Assembly: GCA_021613375.1 (NCBI GenBank)
Contig: CM038720.1
Coordinates: 17,564,715-17,628,714, forward strand
Reading direction: 5' to 3'
DNA length: 64,000 bases
Source of the DNA: Megaleporinus macrocephalus
Lineage: Eukaryota > Chordata > Actinopteri > Characiformes > Anostomidae
Both the position numbers and the translations under genes were made by a program. Under the pieces are notes generated by a model that was not told the origin of the DNA, did no database searches, and saw nothing but the letters and a program-made list of their open reading frames with translations. This document shows, one piece after another, positions 24,501-35,639 of this stretch (position 1 is the stretch's first letter; every line of letters begins with the position of its first letter).

Positions 24501-27500
24501 AAAGTCCCCAACAAGCAGTGCTTGGGTAACGAGCCTGTCCACATCTGCAGCATCAAAAACAAAAAGTTAGGATAGCACCCTGAGTAGATTCTGATTGACC
24601 GGTTATGAAATTCTTTATTTATTATTATTTATAAACATAACATTTTATGCATGCTGAGATTATCAGATCTTGAAATTATAGACAACATACAAGGGAGGAA
24701 CACACTCACCCTGGCTGGCCTGGACATTGACAGTTTTTGAGGATGAAGACAGAGTCTCTTCAAGTACAGGGATCTGGTCAGCAACAGGTTCCTCCTCAAC
24801 AACAGGGATCTCCTCAAGCCCTGGATTCTCCTCAGCTGCAGGGGTCTCCTCCTCCACTGTGGGCCCATTCTCTTCCTCCTAAGAGCAGAGCAAAAAAGTC
24901 AACTAGCAGCACTTCTTCTGAACACCCTGAGCATTTTTCATATGCCTTTTTTCCTGATTTCCAACATTTACTCTTGATAATTAGTAAAAATCTGAGACTG
25001 TCCTTTTTATTTAATCTTCACTCAATACAGCCATCAAGTACAAGTTATGTATTTTTCAGAGTCAAAAAGGTCAGATTTTTTCAAGCCTTTTTTCACCCCA
25101 ACAAAGTTCGGTCTTGGATACTACATATCCTTTCAAACCATTAGCATAAAGGTGTCTTCACAGTGGAAAGATGGATAGAAACACCTAAATGTTTTTAGAT
25201 CTAAAGAAAAAAATAGAGCTTGACGATCTCCTCTGATCCACAAAGATGAAAGCTTTGAGTGCAGTTTATCTGATGCAGCGGTTGCTCACAAAGACCTGGA
25301 GCCATCGATGTGTTTACTGTTCCTTTCACTTGCTGCCTGTCCTTAAATGATCTAACCAGGAGCAGCAACTTCAACATCAGTGACAAGAGGCTTGAATGCG
25401 CTGTTGGAGCAGTGCATCCTCTTATGTTGGACAGATTCCACTCCACGCTACAGTGACTCAATATCGCCTCCTCAGGTACAAAGTGGTATTATAATACAGG
25501 GCCAGTCGAGGCTAGCTGGTTAGCATGCTAACTTCAGAACTTAAATATTGCTACTCTGATTTGGCAGCCAGTTTCTCTTGCTGATTTTTTCCTGACACTG
25601 AAAAATGAATAACTTACACTTAGCAGTCATTTGAACCACATAATAAATGAGTCAGAGTCTCAAACTTTGGCATTATACAGTGTTGCGATACTGATGACAA
25701 AAATGCTGATTTAATAACTTAATACCAATTAATAACGAAGACTCTCAATTACCAATAATGGTCATCCTCATGTGAAACACTGCTAAACATGAAAACACAA
25801 CCATGGAATTCCTGGAAATATCATTATATTGGCCATTTCCAGATTATTGGATTTGGCTGTCGGGTAAACCCAACATGGAGTTCATTGAAAGAAAAGGATA
25901 TTTTGTCTTTGTATGTCCAAATTATCATCCTTATCCACCAAAGAGCAACGTTACCTCTTGATTTACACAAAACCTTAGACAAACGACCTCCACTAGGTTT
26001 CATGCATTACTTTATATGACATTTTCACAAACAGCTAATCAAAACTAAAATAAATACTAGCTGGCAGGGGGAAAAGGGACGAATTATCCTGTGTAGGTTG
26101 GTGATACTGGGACACCATGGAGCCATCATATTCTCAGCATTCCTGTGTGAGACTCTTTAAGATTAAGGTTAAAAAGGACTATTTTAACCTTAATCTTTAA
26201 ATCAGAGTGAAAGAAGTGGAAACAGGAGCAGGTAATGTTCTGGAATAGTGGAGGATAAAAACAGGTACTGCAATTCTATCACACAGGGATGCTGTAGCAG
26301 TAGACTGGATTATGGCAAGCAGGACGAAGGTACCTCCTCCGGTGCTGCCTCCTCTTCAGGTGCGTCATCATTAAGGACCACATTTCCAGACTTCTCTTCA
26401 TTCACACTCATCTCCAGTTCAGGTTCCGGCTCAACGTTAATCAAAGGCTCTAGGTTTATCTGTGGCGTAGCGTCCAACTCAACGCCCGAACTCGAGGCCG
26501 TCTCTGGCGCAGGTTGTTGAGCGACAGTGGGCGGTGTAAACATGGGAAAAGCCTGTGGGTCAAGTTGAGGTAAGAAGCCTAGAACTGACTGAAGGGCTAC
26601 AGGAGATGCGAGATCTACTGACTGCTGAAGAGTAACAGGAGATGCTAGAACTGGCACAGGGTACACTGGTGATGATGCTAACAATGGTATGGACTGTGGT
26701 TGGTCAATGACAGACTGCATAGAATCTGGTTGCTCTTAAAAGAGAAACTCAAGCACAGGCTGATCAGACTGGTGTACCATATCAGAACCAGATGCTGGCC
26801 TTAAAGCAAATGTTATCTCCAACGATGGAGTAAGATTCATACAGGACTGAGGGGAAGGTTCACATTCAGCTCTGAGGTCTTGAACATGATCAGCAGTATT
26901 AAGAATGGGATCAAGCAACGGTTCCTTCACAACCAGCCCTTGGTTTGCAAGCTCCCCATGCAATGTTTCAGGATGTCCAAGCTCCGGTGACGGAACTTCT
27001 GGACCGGGAGTAGGATCACAAGTGGATGCGGAAGACTTGTTGAGGTGACATGCAGAGTAAAGCTACACGCACACCAAGGACAGGGATGATGTGTGGACAT
27101 TCAAACAGAATTCAGAATAAAAAGATTACAACAGAATTCCCAATGAATATGAATCTTTACAAACATGCAGATGATGTTTGAGATGAAAGTGCATCAGAGC
27201 TGGCTCTTTCAGCAATCAAAAGGGCCAAAGGATGATTCAAATTTCCTCTGAATTTAACTGCTAATTTAGCAGATTCAGTCCAGAATTATAAAAGAACAAA
27301 GGAAAAGTCCACAACTGACCAAAATCTTGTAATCCAATGTAGATTAAATAATCATGCGATAAGAAGTTTCTTCAATGCAAGATATCAAGTGAACATTGAA
27401 ATTAACAAACCAATATTCAATTACAATGAAATATTATTGGTGAATTGTAATTCAACATTATGTCAAATGAAAACAGCGCAAAGCAATTTTGAGGGAAGAA

Positions 27501-30500
27501 AAAAAAAAAAAAAAAACTAAAAACTCACTGGCCTAGGATTTCCCACTTAGAGGATATTACATGTGACATCTACTTCCTTTCTAGCTGAAGAAACAGTTTC
27601 ACTTCTTCTTCTTCTGATTGTGAAACTAGGACCAAAGTCACCATTGTTAAAAATCGTCTTCAATAAATCAGTGAAATGTGATTGTCCCTTTGCTCTTAGT
27701 CCCACATAGCTCACAATGAAGCTCCCAGATCTTGAATTAAGTGCAGCATTTATCTTGTTAAAATAGTGGTTCCCTAGTGGGTCTTGGAGAATCCTCTGCC
27801 CTGTACATTTTAGTGTGCGCTCTGTTCCCAATACACCTGACCCCACTAAACAGCTAATTTACAATCCCTTTCTGATTGGAAGCGACTGTGTTTTGTTTTG
27901 TAGATTAAGGTCAAAATGTCAAATATAATGAACAAAATCATTTATGAAGCAAAAGTACCCTTGCTAAATCTCTTACCTTATGGTCCTCATCTGACTGTAG
28001 TGGTCTGTTGTGGTCTTTTCCTTCTAGCGCTGATGCAATCTAAAAACCACAAATGTATTTTAGGACTTGCAAATCTGAGAGTCTGAAAAGCTGCAAGCAG
28101 CTACAGGCTGATATTAGAGTGATACGCAGGAAGACACTAGAAACTAGAAAATACAATCTCAAAAATAAAGCCTACACACAATATTCGCAAAAAAGATTCT
28201 CCAATAACTGAATCAAAAGAACAGTTCTTTAATGCTACATTTCAAGAGAGTTGATTTTAAAAAACAGCTTTATAATTTTCTGGTGGAGAGTGCACAAAAA
28301 CTTTTGCGAGAACTATGTAATGCTTTATGACAGCATGTCTCACACCAACAACTACGGGTCTTGACTGGGCAAGAGGCCTGACAGGATTCAATCTCAGATT
28401 GGCTTTTCTTTGTAAAAGAGATGAAAAACAATGTGAAACAGTCTCACAGCTAACGGGAAAACAATGAAAATTTGACAGCAGAGTGTTTATCCCTGAAAAA
28501 CGTATTTATGAAATACTGTGACATAGACAGTGACCTTATCTGTGTCATTCTTGTCACACCAAGTTGTGTAGCTTTTCAACAACAGACGCCAAACGCTAGT
28601 AAATTGCTAGTAAATTTGACTTCTCTTTATGTGCGTCATGCAGCCATATGGACGTTATAGATTACACTCAGTTACATACATTGTATACACACACGTGATA
28701 TATATATGGCAGTGGGTAAAAGTGAATTGCCCACTGCAACTGCTCTATGCTTTATGGACATGAACAAGACACCTTTAATGCCAGTTCCTCCTTCTTGTAT
28801 CCCAGAAGCTCCAAGTACTTTCCTCGAGCATCATCTTCAAAATGCACCTGAGGAAAATAAGAGTGAGATAACTTTTTCCTAAACCACTTTAATCCATTTT
28901 TTCACAAATCAGACTATTCTACCTGCTGCACCACCAACTGTGCAATTCTGTTGCCTTCTTCCAAGCTGCATAATTCTGTTTCCATTTCTTTACAAATAGC
29001 TATGACTTCATCACAGCTATAATATCTTACCTTGAGGAAAGCCCAAACTGTCTTCTCAAACTCATTCTGAGCAGCTTCAATCTTCGTTTGGCAGAATTCC
29101 ACAAATGTTCCTGCAGTGAGGGTGGACTGAAGCTGGTTTGAGCGCTCCAAAAAATCTGTTTCGGTGACAACCTGGCTAACGTGGACAACATGGGGCACAG
29201 GTTGCTGTGGTTGCTGAGGTGGAGGTTTGATGTTCTCCCAAGACACAAGTTTTCCACCAAACTGGAAACACAGTACAACATCAGCGTTAAAGAACATAAG
29301 ATGTAATCATTCAGTTCGATTGCGGTCTTGGTTGATACTCACAGCAAATGAAGCTCCAACAGGTCTACGGATCCACTTGGGTGGTTTCTTTAGCGGTGTG
29401 ATGGTACTGTTTGTACTGGTGGGCTGAGGCAGCTGCAGCGGAGGTAACGTCTGACCCGTACCAAAAGGATCCATGTTGCCAAATGAGGAACTTATCTAAT
29501 ATTAATTTGTGTAAACATGCAAAGATGGAACAGAATGAAAGTGAGGGATCCGGGCTAAACATGGTCAGTAATATGAAAAATGATTGTTTGGTACATTCCA
29601 AACACCAAAACTACTGACTCCCTACGGTACCTGATCAGCCTCAGCTTTGTTCACCACATCTTTACTGCCTCCCATTATAGAGTAGATGCTGATACGTCCA
29701 TCAAAGGAAGCTGCAGACAGGACAGCTGGGTTTCTCGGGCACCACTGGATGTCAAAGCACCACTGAGAGCTGGTAGGCAGCTCATAAAGAACCTGATTGA
29801 AAATAGCACAGTTTCCTGAAGGACAGATTTCACAGACTGTGATACTGGATAACACAGAACAAAAAAGCTAATAAATAAGAACCTTTGCAGCTTATATGGG
29901 ACTATAAAGGTCCGCATTTAACATTTACTATAAAATAAAAACAAACAAACTAGAAGAGGGCTAAAGACAGTTTAGCACCAGCAGAGCAGTCACCTCACTG
30001 TTATCCACCATGTTTGTATAGATCTAAAGTCATGCACGTTTGTGAGAAACTCCTGCAAGATTTTGAGAATTCAAGTTGAATAAAACAACTTATAGTACCT
30101 TCCTGTTGGGTAATAATATATACATTTACATTGTCTAGTTTAAGTATAACTGAATTAACCGATTCTATATGTTACCAGAGAAGAGGTGAAAAAGGTCCTA
30201 CACAGGTTCAGTAATGTGTGAAATGAGAAAGCACCATGTACGTGGGAGTTTCTTATTATCAGAAAGTCTCTAACCTCAGCAGTGCTGGGGTTCCAGCAGA
30301 GGATACGATTATCTTTTCCACAGCTCAGCAACAACTCAGGGTCAGCAAGACTCCAAGCAATGGCCAAAACACCCCTGATAAAACACACACACACACCTCT
30401 ATTGTTAACGACAAAATAATTTAGCCTTAAAGAAAAATTCCACACATTTTCCACATTGTATCCTAATTATATTATTATGCTGTGAACAAAGTTCATTCCA

Positions 30501-33500
30501 AGTCCCTCTCCATTCTAGAGAAAGTCAAGATTGTTCAATATAGTCAAGATAGGAACCAGACAACCACCTCTAAAAGGTCCCTAACAGAAATTCATTAAGT
30601 GAAATGGACATGAATGATGTCTGAGAAGCTGTTTTAACAGTTTTAAGAAGATTTGGTTAGAAACATTTTAATGTTTTAGTGCTGGATTATTAGAAATAAC
30701 AACATTAACAACAAAATATATGGTTCGGATTTAATCCACTTTTACCATAATCAACATCACGGTCGTAGACATCTTCACCAATTTCTCTACAATGATTCAC
30801 TTCTCACCAAACCATTCACTCAGAAAAATGTTCATGCAACAGTTCAAACATACCTTGAGTGGTTCTCCAGCACTTTGAGAGGAGAAGTGGCAAAACGCAG
30901 GTCCCACATTTGAATGACGGGCATGCGGTCATCTTCTGAGGCTAGCACCAGTTGAGTGGCCACCTCAGGGTTCCAGGCCAGGCCAGAGCAATGCATCTGA
31001 ATATGCAATGAGAATTTTTTATAATTAACCACACATTTCCGCAAGTGTAATATGTGCCATCACACACACCACCAACTTAAGAATCTCAGAATGACAGACC
31101 CTGTTGCTGTGGTCGCTGACTTTGATGATGAGGTCATTCTTCCTCAGGTCCCAGATGGACGCTCTTCCGCTGGGACTGGCTGAAGCCAAAATGTGTTGCA
31201 CCTGGCAGTTCCACGCCACGCAGCTAATGTCCTCCAGTTGCTAGCAAACAAAAACAAAAGCAACTACTCAGTCAAACCCTCAGCCAAACATCCCATACAT
31301 ATGGCACCATCTACATTTCAGCTAACTCCAGCTATATCAATGTGCACATCTTATGGATTAACACTATGTACACTAGGTGAAAATCTATGCAAAATGAGTT
31401 ATCATTAAGTTACAGGGGTGAGTAATGAAGCCCCAGGGGGGCTTGTTTCACAAAGTCTGTAAGATAACTTGAGCAAAAAATTTCACAAAAGAAGAGATAA
31501 TGGTTGTTTCTGTTAGATAGTCTTTACTTTGGGCTTAACGACAGATTTTAAAGGTCTTCGCATACTTTTTACCGAAGTGACATTCACCTGGCTTTATTAA
31601 TTGTTGCTGGGAGATTACAAAGAGATTACAAAAGATACTCAAACTCGAACTCAAGGAGAGAAATCAGAGACACTCACAGTACAGACTTCCAACGTGCTTG
31701 TAAAAAGTTAGAGTGAAGATGGTCATGGTAACAAGATCCCTCCAGTGTACATGGCTTCATCCTACCTAACTGTCTGCATACAGCAACTTATCAGAAAATA
31801 TCATAGCGCCACCTGCAGTAGTGGAGTGCACCCGACAGATAAACTACAGAAAATATGCAGACTTGAAACCAAACTACTGCAAAGTGACATCATTTTTCAA
31901 AATGTGTACTGAGGCCTTTGACACTTAAAAATCTTTATATAATATCTGGGTTTTATAAAATTACAGGAATGAAAAACAGAAGTCTGGACCTGAAGGTTTA
32001 TGAGCGTGCAGACAAACAAACAAGCAAGCAAATAAAACTAACACCGCCCATTCCAATTCAAGTGTGCTCACCTGAGATTTTGGTCCGGGAGTCATTGGAG
32101 AACCAAAATTGTTCAAATCCCAGATGTAGATTTCAGATTCGTTCCCTCCAGAGGCCACCAGGTTTGTCTATTAAGTACACCGACAAAGGAACTTTCATAA
32201 ATATTAATGTAACATAATTTTGCTCCAAGTAAATTATTTCTATTGGTTTCATCATTACACAGCATTCAAAAAGTGTAAAAGATCTGTGGTTTTTAATAGA
32301 CGTTTTAGACAGCAGCAATTACGTAACAGCTACAAAAGAGGAGAACAAGACTCAGACACTACCTGAAACAAGTTAACATCAAGAGCTCGAACGGGTCCCG
32401 TGTGTTTATCACTCTGGGCGATGACCACGTCACTGTCACCTGCTATGATCTTGGAGGGGTCATAGAGAATGATGTTTCCGGTCTCTCCTCCAGCAATGAG
32501 CACCCCGGATGGTAGACCATGCTCATCAATCCCATGTGCGCCCCACACCAGTTTATGATATCTGGAGAGAAAAGAGAAGTTTTGTGAGTTTTAGATTATT
32601 AAGATAAAGTAACTAAAAAAAATTACAAGAATCGCTGGAACAACACCGAGTAACTAGAAGAGATGGTGATGGTGATGTCTGCAGTGTCCTAAAACGTCCT
32701 TCCATAACCAATACAGTCCAGGCAGATTGCAGAACAAATCCCTTAAAACCCTTAACACTTCAGTGACTCGTCAGTCATCAGCACACAGGACTAAACACTT
32801 CAGACCAGATTATTAGACACTCATTATCTAACCTTAAACTAAACTGTCAACTACATTATTGCTCAAAAGTTTGGGATCACAGTGAAATTTTCTTTTTTTC
32901 AATGGAGTAGCCTTCCTTCCTTAACACAACAATGGACTGACGGGTCTCTAAAGAAAGTTGTTTCTTTCTGGCCATTTTGAGTCTGTCAGCAAGCCAACAA
33001 CTGCTGATGCTTCAGATAGAAACCTAGAATGTTGTGCTCCCTTTTATGCTCACTTATTAGTATAATGTTTTTCACATGTGCATCACAATTGAGCAAGGGT
33101 GTCCTAACAACCAATTAGCCCAATAACATCCTTAACTTGGATTGGCGGCCGTACCAGGAGATTTAGGCAGAGGACAGAGAATTGCTGATAATAGGACTAT
33201 ATGCAAAATGAGCCTCTATACAAAAATAGGCTTTAATACAAACATTTTTATTCTTTAACAATCATCTGATACACTTAAATGAATTGTGAAATGGACAATA
33301 TTGTTGGTGAATTATGTGAAAATTGCATGAAATTAAATTCTAAAGTGATCCTAAACTTTTGTGCGGAAATGTACATTGTACTATCAAAAATCCTTTTCAG
33401 TCTGAGCTCAATGATGATTTGTTTTTTGTTGAAAGTCCATTTCAGTCCTAAATCAGGCTCAGTGAACCAGTTCAGCAATGTGACGAGCAGAGCTGGGTCA

Positions 33501-34374
33501 GTTCAGTGCACTGCTTAAGGCTGTTTAAAAACAGAAAAGTGTTCAATAACATTTAAAGAGGAAATACACCAATGTGTCAGAATTCCTCCAAAATTCAGTG
33601 TTTAAGATGTAAACAGAGTGATTTAGAGTGGTGTTAAATGGCTCTGATGTTCTTTCCAGAGGTGGTGGTAAGAACCAGGGGTCACAGTAAGAACCAGAAG
33701 CTACAACACAAATATAATTACTTTGCTTCACAGCATCTGCATCTACCTGAACATTAAAAAAAAACACATTTTAGATCAAAACCTTTTCAAAATATATTCA
33801 AAATAACTCAATGCAATTGCTTTCTGAACTGAAATTACATCTGGTTCCTATCATCACCACTATGAATATCATTTTATATCCAACCACAATGAACAACTTT
33901 GTTTACATATTAATGACTAAGCTATGCTGACATATTGAAGAATTTGTGGAGCAGGCCTACACATCACTAAAGCACATCTAATGTAGGAAATGGTTGGACA
34001 TTTGGACAATAGCAATTGAGATGAGTCAGAAGAGACCTGTGAGGTGAGGAGAAAGCACCGCATGACTTCATGGCCAAATTGGGCTCAGCCAGGTCAAGCT
34101 CAAAGATCTCCAGTGAGGCATTGGTACTAAAGGTAGCATCAAGCTGCTGGGCTGAGGTGCCTGAACAAAAACAGAAAACACAGGTGAAAAACATTAGTGG
34201 TTAAAAACAAATAAACAAACATGACTTTGTCACTGGTGGGTATTAACACAAGTCCTCTGCTCAGACGCTGTGGTGATAACATGTACATGAGTTACCTGCT
34301 GCCAAATAAATCGGGTGGTGCTGCGCTGGGCTCCAAGCCTGAATAGCAGTGCGGTTTATCTCTTTTAGCTTCAT
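10836..34374 (-). CDS. sec31a: protein transport protein Sec31A, COPII outer coat, 27 coding exons
   Basis: Coding exons in order: 34374-34296, 34160-34037, 32561-32363, 32167-32072, 31240-31100, 30996-30854, 30374-30275, 29792-29631, 29495-29343, 29261-29031, 28847-28773, 28039-27977, 26732-26334, 24878-24710, 24544-24366, 24257-24131, 23386-23241, 21898-21725, 20911-20672, 19135-19040, 17047-16960, 16103-15699, 13705-13647, 12710-12456, 12301-12191, 12070-11999, 11015-10836. They total 4266 nt, 1421 residues plus TGA, and every phase joins. Sec31A pairs with Sec13 to form the outer cage of COPII vesicles at ER exit sites and stimulates Sar1 GTP hydrolysis with Sec23. Order: WD40 propeller (about 1-350), linker and acidic region, helical ACE1 domain, Pro/Gln-rich tail, C-terminal domain. 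N-terminus [14 protein letters not shown] and C-terminus LTQANKLGV are SEC31A-like, not SEC31B-like. It is about 200 residues longer than human SEC31A as I remember it, mainly from the 26334-26732 exon. Confidence 0.93.
11834..11874. repeat. (CA)n microsatellite
   Basis: About 20 CA units in the intron before the last sec31a exon. Confidence 0.93.
14404..14476. other. imperfect 73-nt hairpin
   Basis: CAGCAGGTCAA at 14404-14414 pairs with TTGACCTGCTG at 14466-14476, and AGAGAGCTT pairs with AAGCTCTCT further in, leaving a bulge and a loop of about 15-20 nt. It lies in a sec31a intron. It could be a decayed palindromic transposon end or a transcribed hairpin; nothing in the sequence decides. 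Confidence 0.35.
14908..14943. other. perfect 14-bp inverted repeat with 8-nt loop
   Basis: AACTGGACGATGCA and TGCATCGTCCAGTT flank CCTGCTGA in a sec31a intron. Too short for a typical microRNA precursor; a small palindrome of unknown origin. Confidence 0.6.
15699..20911 (-). CDS. sec31a: sec31a proline/glutamine-rich tail exons (residues 921-1196)
   Basis: Exons 20911-20672, 19135-19040, 17047-16960 and 16103-15699. This is the unstructured segment that binds Sec23 and reaches over Sar1. It is dominated by P, Q, S and A with runs such as [14 protein letters not shown]. The segment QQYYQQ then [11 protein letters not shown] aligns with the place where mammalian SEC31A carries QQYY and an ALG-2-binding [19 protein letters not shown] and PASQRT near the end match the mammalian tail. 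The 96-nt exon at 19135-19040 and the 405-nt exon at 16103-15699 are clean in splice signals and phase but less conserved. Confidence 0.87.
16893..16935. repeat. (GT)n microsatellite
   Basis: About 21 GT units in the sec31a intron between coding exons 21 and 22, about 25 bases past the donor of the exon ending at 16960. Confidence 0.95.
17048..17252. repeat. (GA)n-rich tract abutting a sec31a acceptor
   Basis: About 200 bases of GA-rich purine sequence with interspersed AAGACAGA units. On the sec31a strand it reads as a CT tract that runs directly into the acceptor AG before 17047, so it serves as a very long polypyrimidine tract. Confidence 0.9.
17775..18035 (-). mobile_element. tRNA-derived SINE, minus orientation, diverged
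   Basis: It carries, in reverse complement, the same body as the copy at 36008: the CACTAGTG-rich stretch, the GGGCAGCCCTATCCACCGC segment, the CCTTGCTCAAGG core and a tail resembling TGGAATTTGACCTCTGCATT. The tRNA-like head is eroded. It lies in a sec31a intron. Confidence 0.8.
18527..18596. repeat. (TA)n microsatellite
   Basis: About 34 TA units in a sec31a intron. Confidence 0.96.
21343..21660. mobile_element. hAT-like non-autonomous element (318 bp)
   Basis: Ends read TAGGGGTGTAG and, in reverse complement, TAGGGCTATGT. The interior shares GAATATC, ATTCTCAAAAACACAGTA, AGACCACTAG and GGTTCTTGCCAAT with the element at 4901-5297. Flanking octamers agree at only five of eight positions, so the target duplication is decayed. 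No coding capacity. In a sec31a intron. Confidence 0.68.
21725..24878 (-). CDS. sec31a: sec31a acidic linker and ACE1 helical-domain exons (residues 656-920)
   Basis: Exons 24878-24710 (Glu-rich), 24544-24366, 24257-24131, 23386-23241 and 21898-21725. The helical exons read [60 protein letters not shown] and [15 protein letters not shown], very close to mammalian SEC31A. ACE1 is the helical rod that dimerises two Sec31 chains into the cage edge. The final exon ends with AAC-ACA-GAG-CAG followed by GCAAGT, a GC-AG donor instead of GT-AG. Confidence 0.92.
23771..23935. repeat. 32-bp tandem repeat, 5 copies
   Basis: Unit AATCAGACATTTCTTCTCCT plus GCCTYAMAAACT; CAGACA starts recur at 23773, 23805, 23837, 23869 and 23901, exactly 32 bases apart. 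In the sec31a intron before the exon at 23386-23241. Confidence 0.93.
26334..26732 (-). CDS. sec31a: sec31a acidic, Pro/Gln/Val-rich exon (133 codons), lineage-specific
   Basis: Exon of 399 nt in phase 0 on both sides. Acceptor AG at 26734-26733 follows a pyrimidine-rich run; donor GAG|GTACCT is at 26334/26333. The product opens [14 protein letters not shown], holds repeated SPV motifs ([26 protein letters not shown]) and ends in an acidic stretch with [14 protein letters not shown]. It has no counterpart in human SEC31A as I recall it. It is probably disordered and could be alternatively spliced, since skipping it preserves the frame. Function unknown. Confidence 0.72.
26739..27062 (-). other. 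108-codon open stretch in phase with sec31a, ending in TAA
   Basis: On the minus strand an AG acceptor (27064-27063) is followed by 108 open codons in phase 0 with the upstream sec31a exon. They end at a TAA (26738-26736) exactly where the pyrimidine tract of the next exon begins. The peptide starts [13 protein letters not shown], is Pro/Glu/Ser-rich and ends VLEFLF. Its composition resembles the neighbouring acidic exon, suggesting either an alternative terminal exon or a coding stretch lost to a stop. No clear downstream donor in phase was found. Confidence 0.4.
27977..29495 (-). CDS. sec31a: sec31a Sec13-binding and linker exons (residues 349-522)
   Basis: Exons 29495-29343, 29261-29031, 28847-28773 and 28039-27977. 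The first holds [10 protein letters not shown] and [16 protein letters not shown], the second [10 protein letters not shown] and [18 protein letters not shown], the third [15 protein letters not shown]. In Sec31 the segment after the propeller supplies the extra blade that completes Sec13, and the later helices begin the ACE1 fold; that role is family knowledge. The fourth exon is poorly conserved and leads into an acidic, disordered region. Confidence 0.9.
29631..34374 (-). CDS. sec31a: sec31a WD40-propeller exons (residues 1-348)
   Basis: The first eight coding exons encode the N-terminal beta-propeller. Blade signatures are easy to see: [34 protein letters not shown] and [10 protein letters not shown], each preceded by an SGG/SAS/SCG-type turn. 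Phrases such as [17 protein letters not shown] and [12 protein letters not shown] are nearly those of the mammalian protein. In the COPII cage the propeller makes vertex contacts between Sec31 rods. Start is the ATG at 34374, the first in-frame codon of the exon, one base after the acceptor; the preceding exon is non-coding. Confidence 0.93.
32862..33365. mobile_element. Tc1/mariner-like non-autonomous element (about 0.5 kb)
   Basis: Ends are inverted: TGCTCAAAAGTTTGGGATCAC on the left and GTGATCCTAAACTTTTGTGC on the right. This is the terminal motif of a Tc1-like group common in fish genomes. The interior has no intact transposase. It lies in the sec31a intron between coding exons 2 and 3. 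Confidence 0.72.
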
Positions 34375-35354
34375 CCTATAACCACAGGGGGGGGGGGTTA
34401 ACCACAAACACTATGAGCTGTGAGGACCTTTATTATCAATGAAAAGGGCAATTACTTAATACAGACCCACTCAGCTGCATTAAAGCAGAATTACACTGAC
34501 ATTTTCCCCAAAATCTCTGCATAATTAAATTGTCAAAATGTATATTTGTGTTGTGGACATGGTGGTCCCTGATTTCTATAACTACCACTAAAAAGAAACA
34601 TAAAACATCTTACACTAATCACTCTGAACTACTCTGCTAACATCTTGATTATGGAGTTATATTAGTGGAATTCTCATTTAGGGTAGGCTCTAAGTATATC
34701 AGATAGGCTTTATAAAAGAGACCCAGCATTCCCAGGAGTGCATGTTGTTTTCTGACAGGCTGGATTATGAATGCTCTGAAGGATCAGACCAGTCTTCAGA
34801 AAGAGGGTGAAACAGCAGGCTTGTCTATGACTGTATGGAGGAGCAGATCATGCTGATGGCTACGTGGCCTTTACATTAATCCAGTTAAAAAGGTTCAGCA
34901 GCAGAGCTCCACACTGAATCACTCTCTCTTGGACGACTTTGATCGGACACTGCAGACAAAACAAGTGACGTGGACCAATTTAGGCTGATGATTGAGAACT
35001 TAAGCAGCAACACAATGCAGAGAGAAACACTCCTAATGAAAGAGACAGTCACATGCATCATTCTGACTTGACTTTAAAGTAGAAGAAGCGAGTCAGAGCA
35101 ATAATAACATTAACAGGGACTAAGTCAGCAGCCTCAGTAGGACAAACACAGACAACACAACCTCTTAGTCACAGAGACCTGAGCAGAACATCTATCTGTT
35201 AAGTTAAGGGTATAAAATAATAATAGAATAATAGAAAAATAACTGATATCTGTCTCCATACAGCGCAGGAGAGGCTGTCTGCAGTGCAACGTTAAGTTAG
35301 CTGAGAAGCTAACGGAGCCACCAAAGCTTCCGCAGCAGTGTTAAAGTGCTTTAC

Positions 35355-35600
35355 CTTCCCTCTGAGCACTTTTCACCAGCACGCACAAACTCATCCAGCA
35401 GAACGAGACGGAGCGAAGCTTTAAACACCGAGTTTGAGAATTTCTTGCCCTGCTCTGGACGCTCAGGAAGCTCAGGACTCTGTGAGACGGCGAGGGTTAG
35501 CGGCTGGCCCGGCTACACACAGGAACAGTTCCACGTCTCCACTGGCCTCCATCAACGTGGCACAACACGACCCTCCCACACAGAGCAGCACTTCCGGCTA
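35355..35600 (-). promoter_or_regulatory. sec31a non-coding first exon and promoter area
   Basis: A donor (AG|GTAA read on the minus strand at 35355/35354) matches the 5' UTR acceptor at 34377-34376, one base before the sec31a ATG. That marks a non-coding first exon running upstream from 35355. The stretch is more CpG-rich than its flanks and has an ETS-like CTTCCGG at 35591-35597. Its 5' limit is a guess; no TATA box was seen. Confidence 0.55.
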
Positions 35601-35639
35601 GGCTGCACGAAGCCGCATCACAATTTCCTCCCTACACTG

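Noticed and set aside
27547..27846. 99-codon minus-strand ORF in the sec31a intron (starts with [12 protein letters not shown])
   Set aside because: No similarity recognised, no clear splice sites in phase with neighbouring exons, and ORFs this long are expected occasionally over 64 kb in six frames. Not called as a gene.
28914..29030. Reading frame of sec31a staying open for 38 codons into the intron after 29031
   Set aside because: Splicing 29031 to 28847 gives the conserved VWAFLK-VHFEDD junction; the read-through has no counterpart and ends in a stop.
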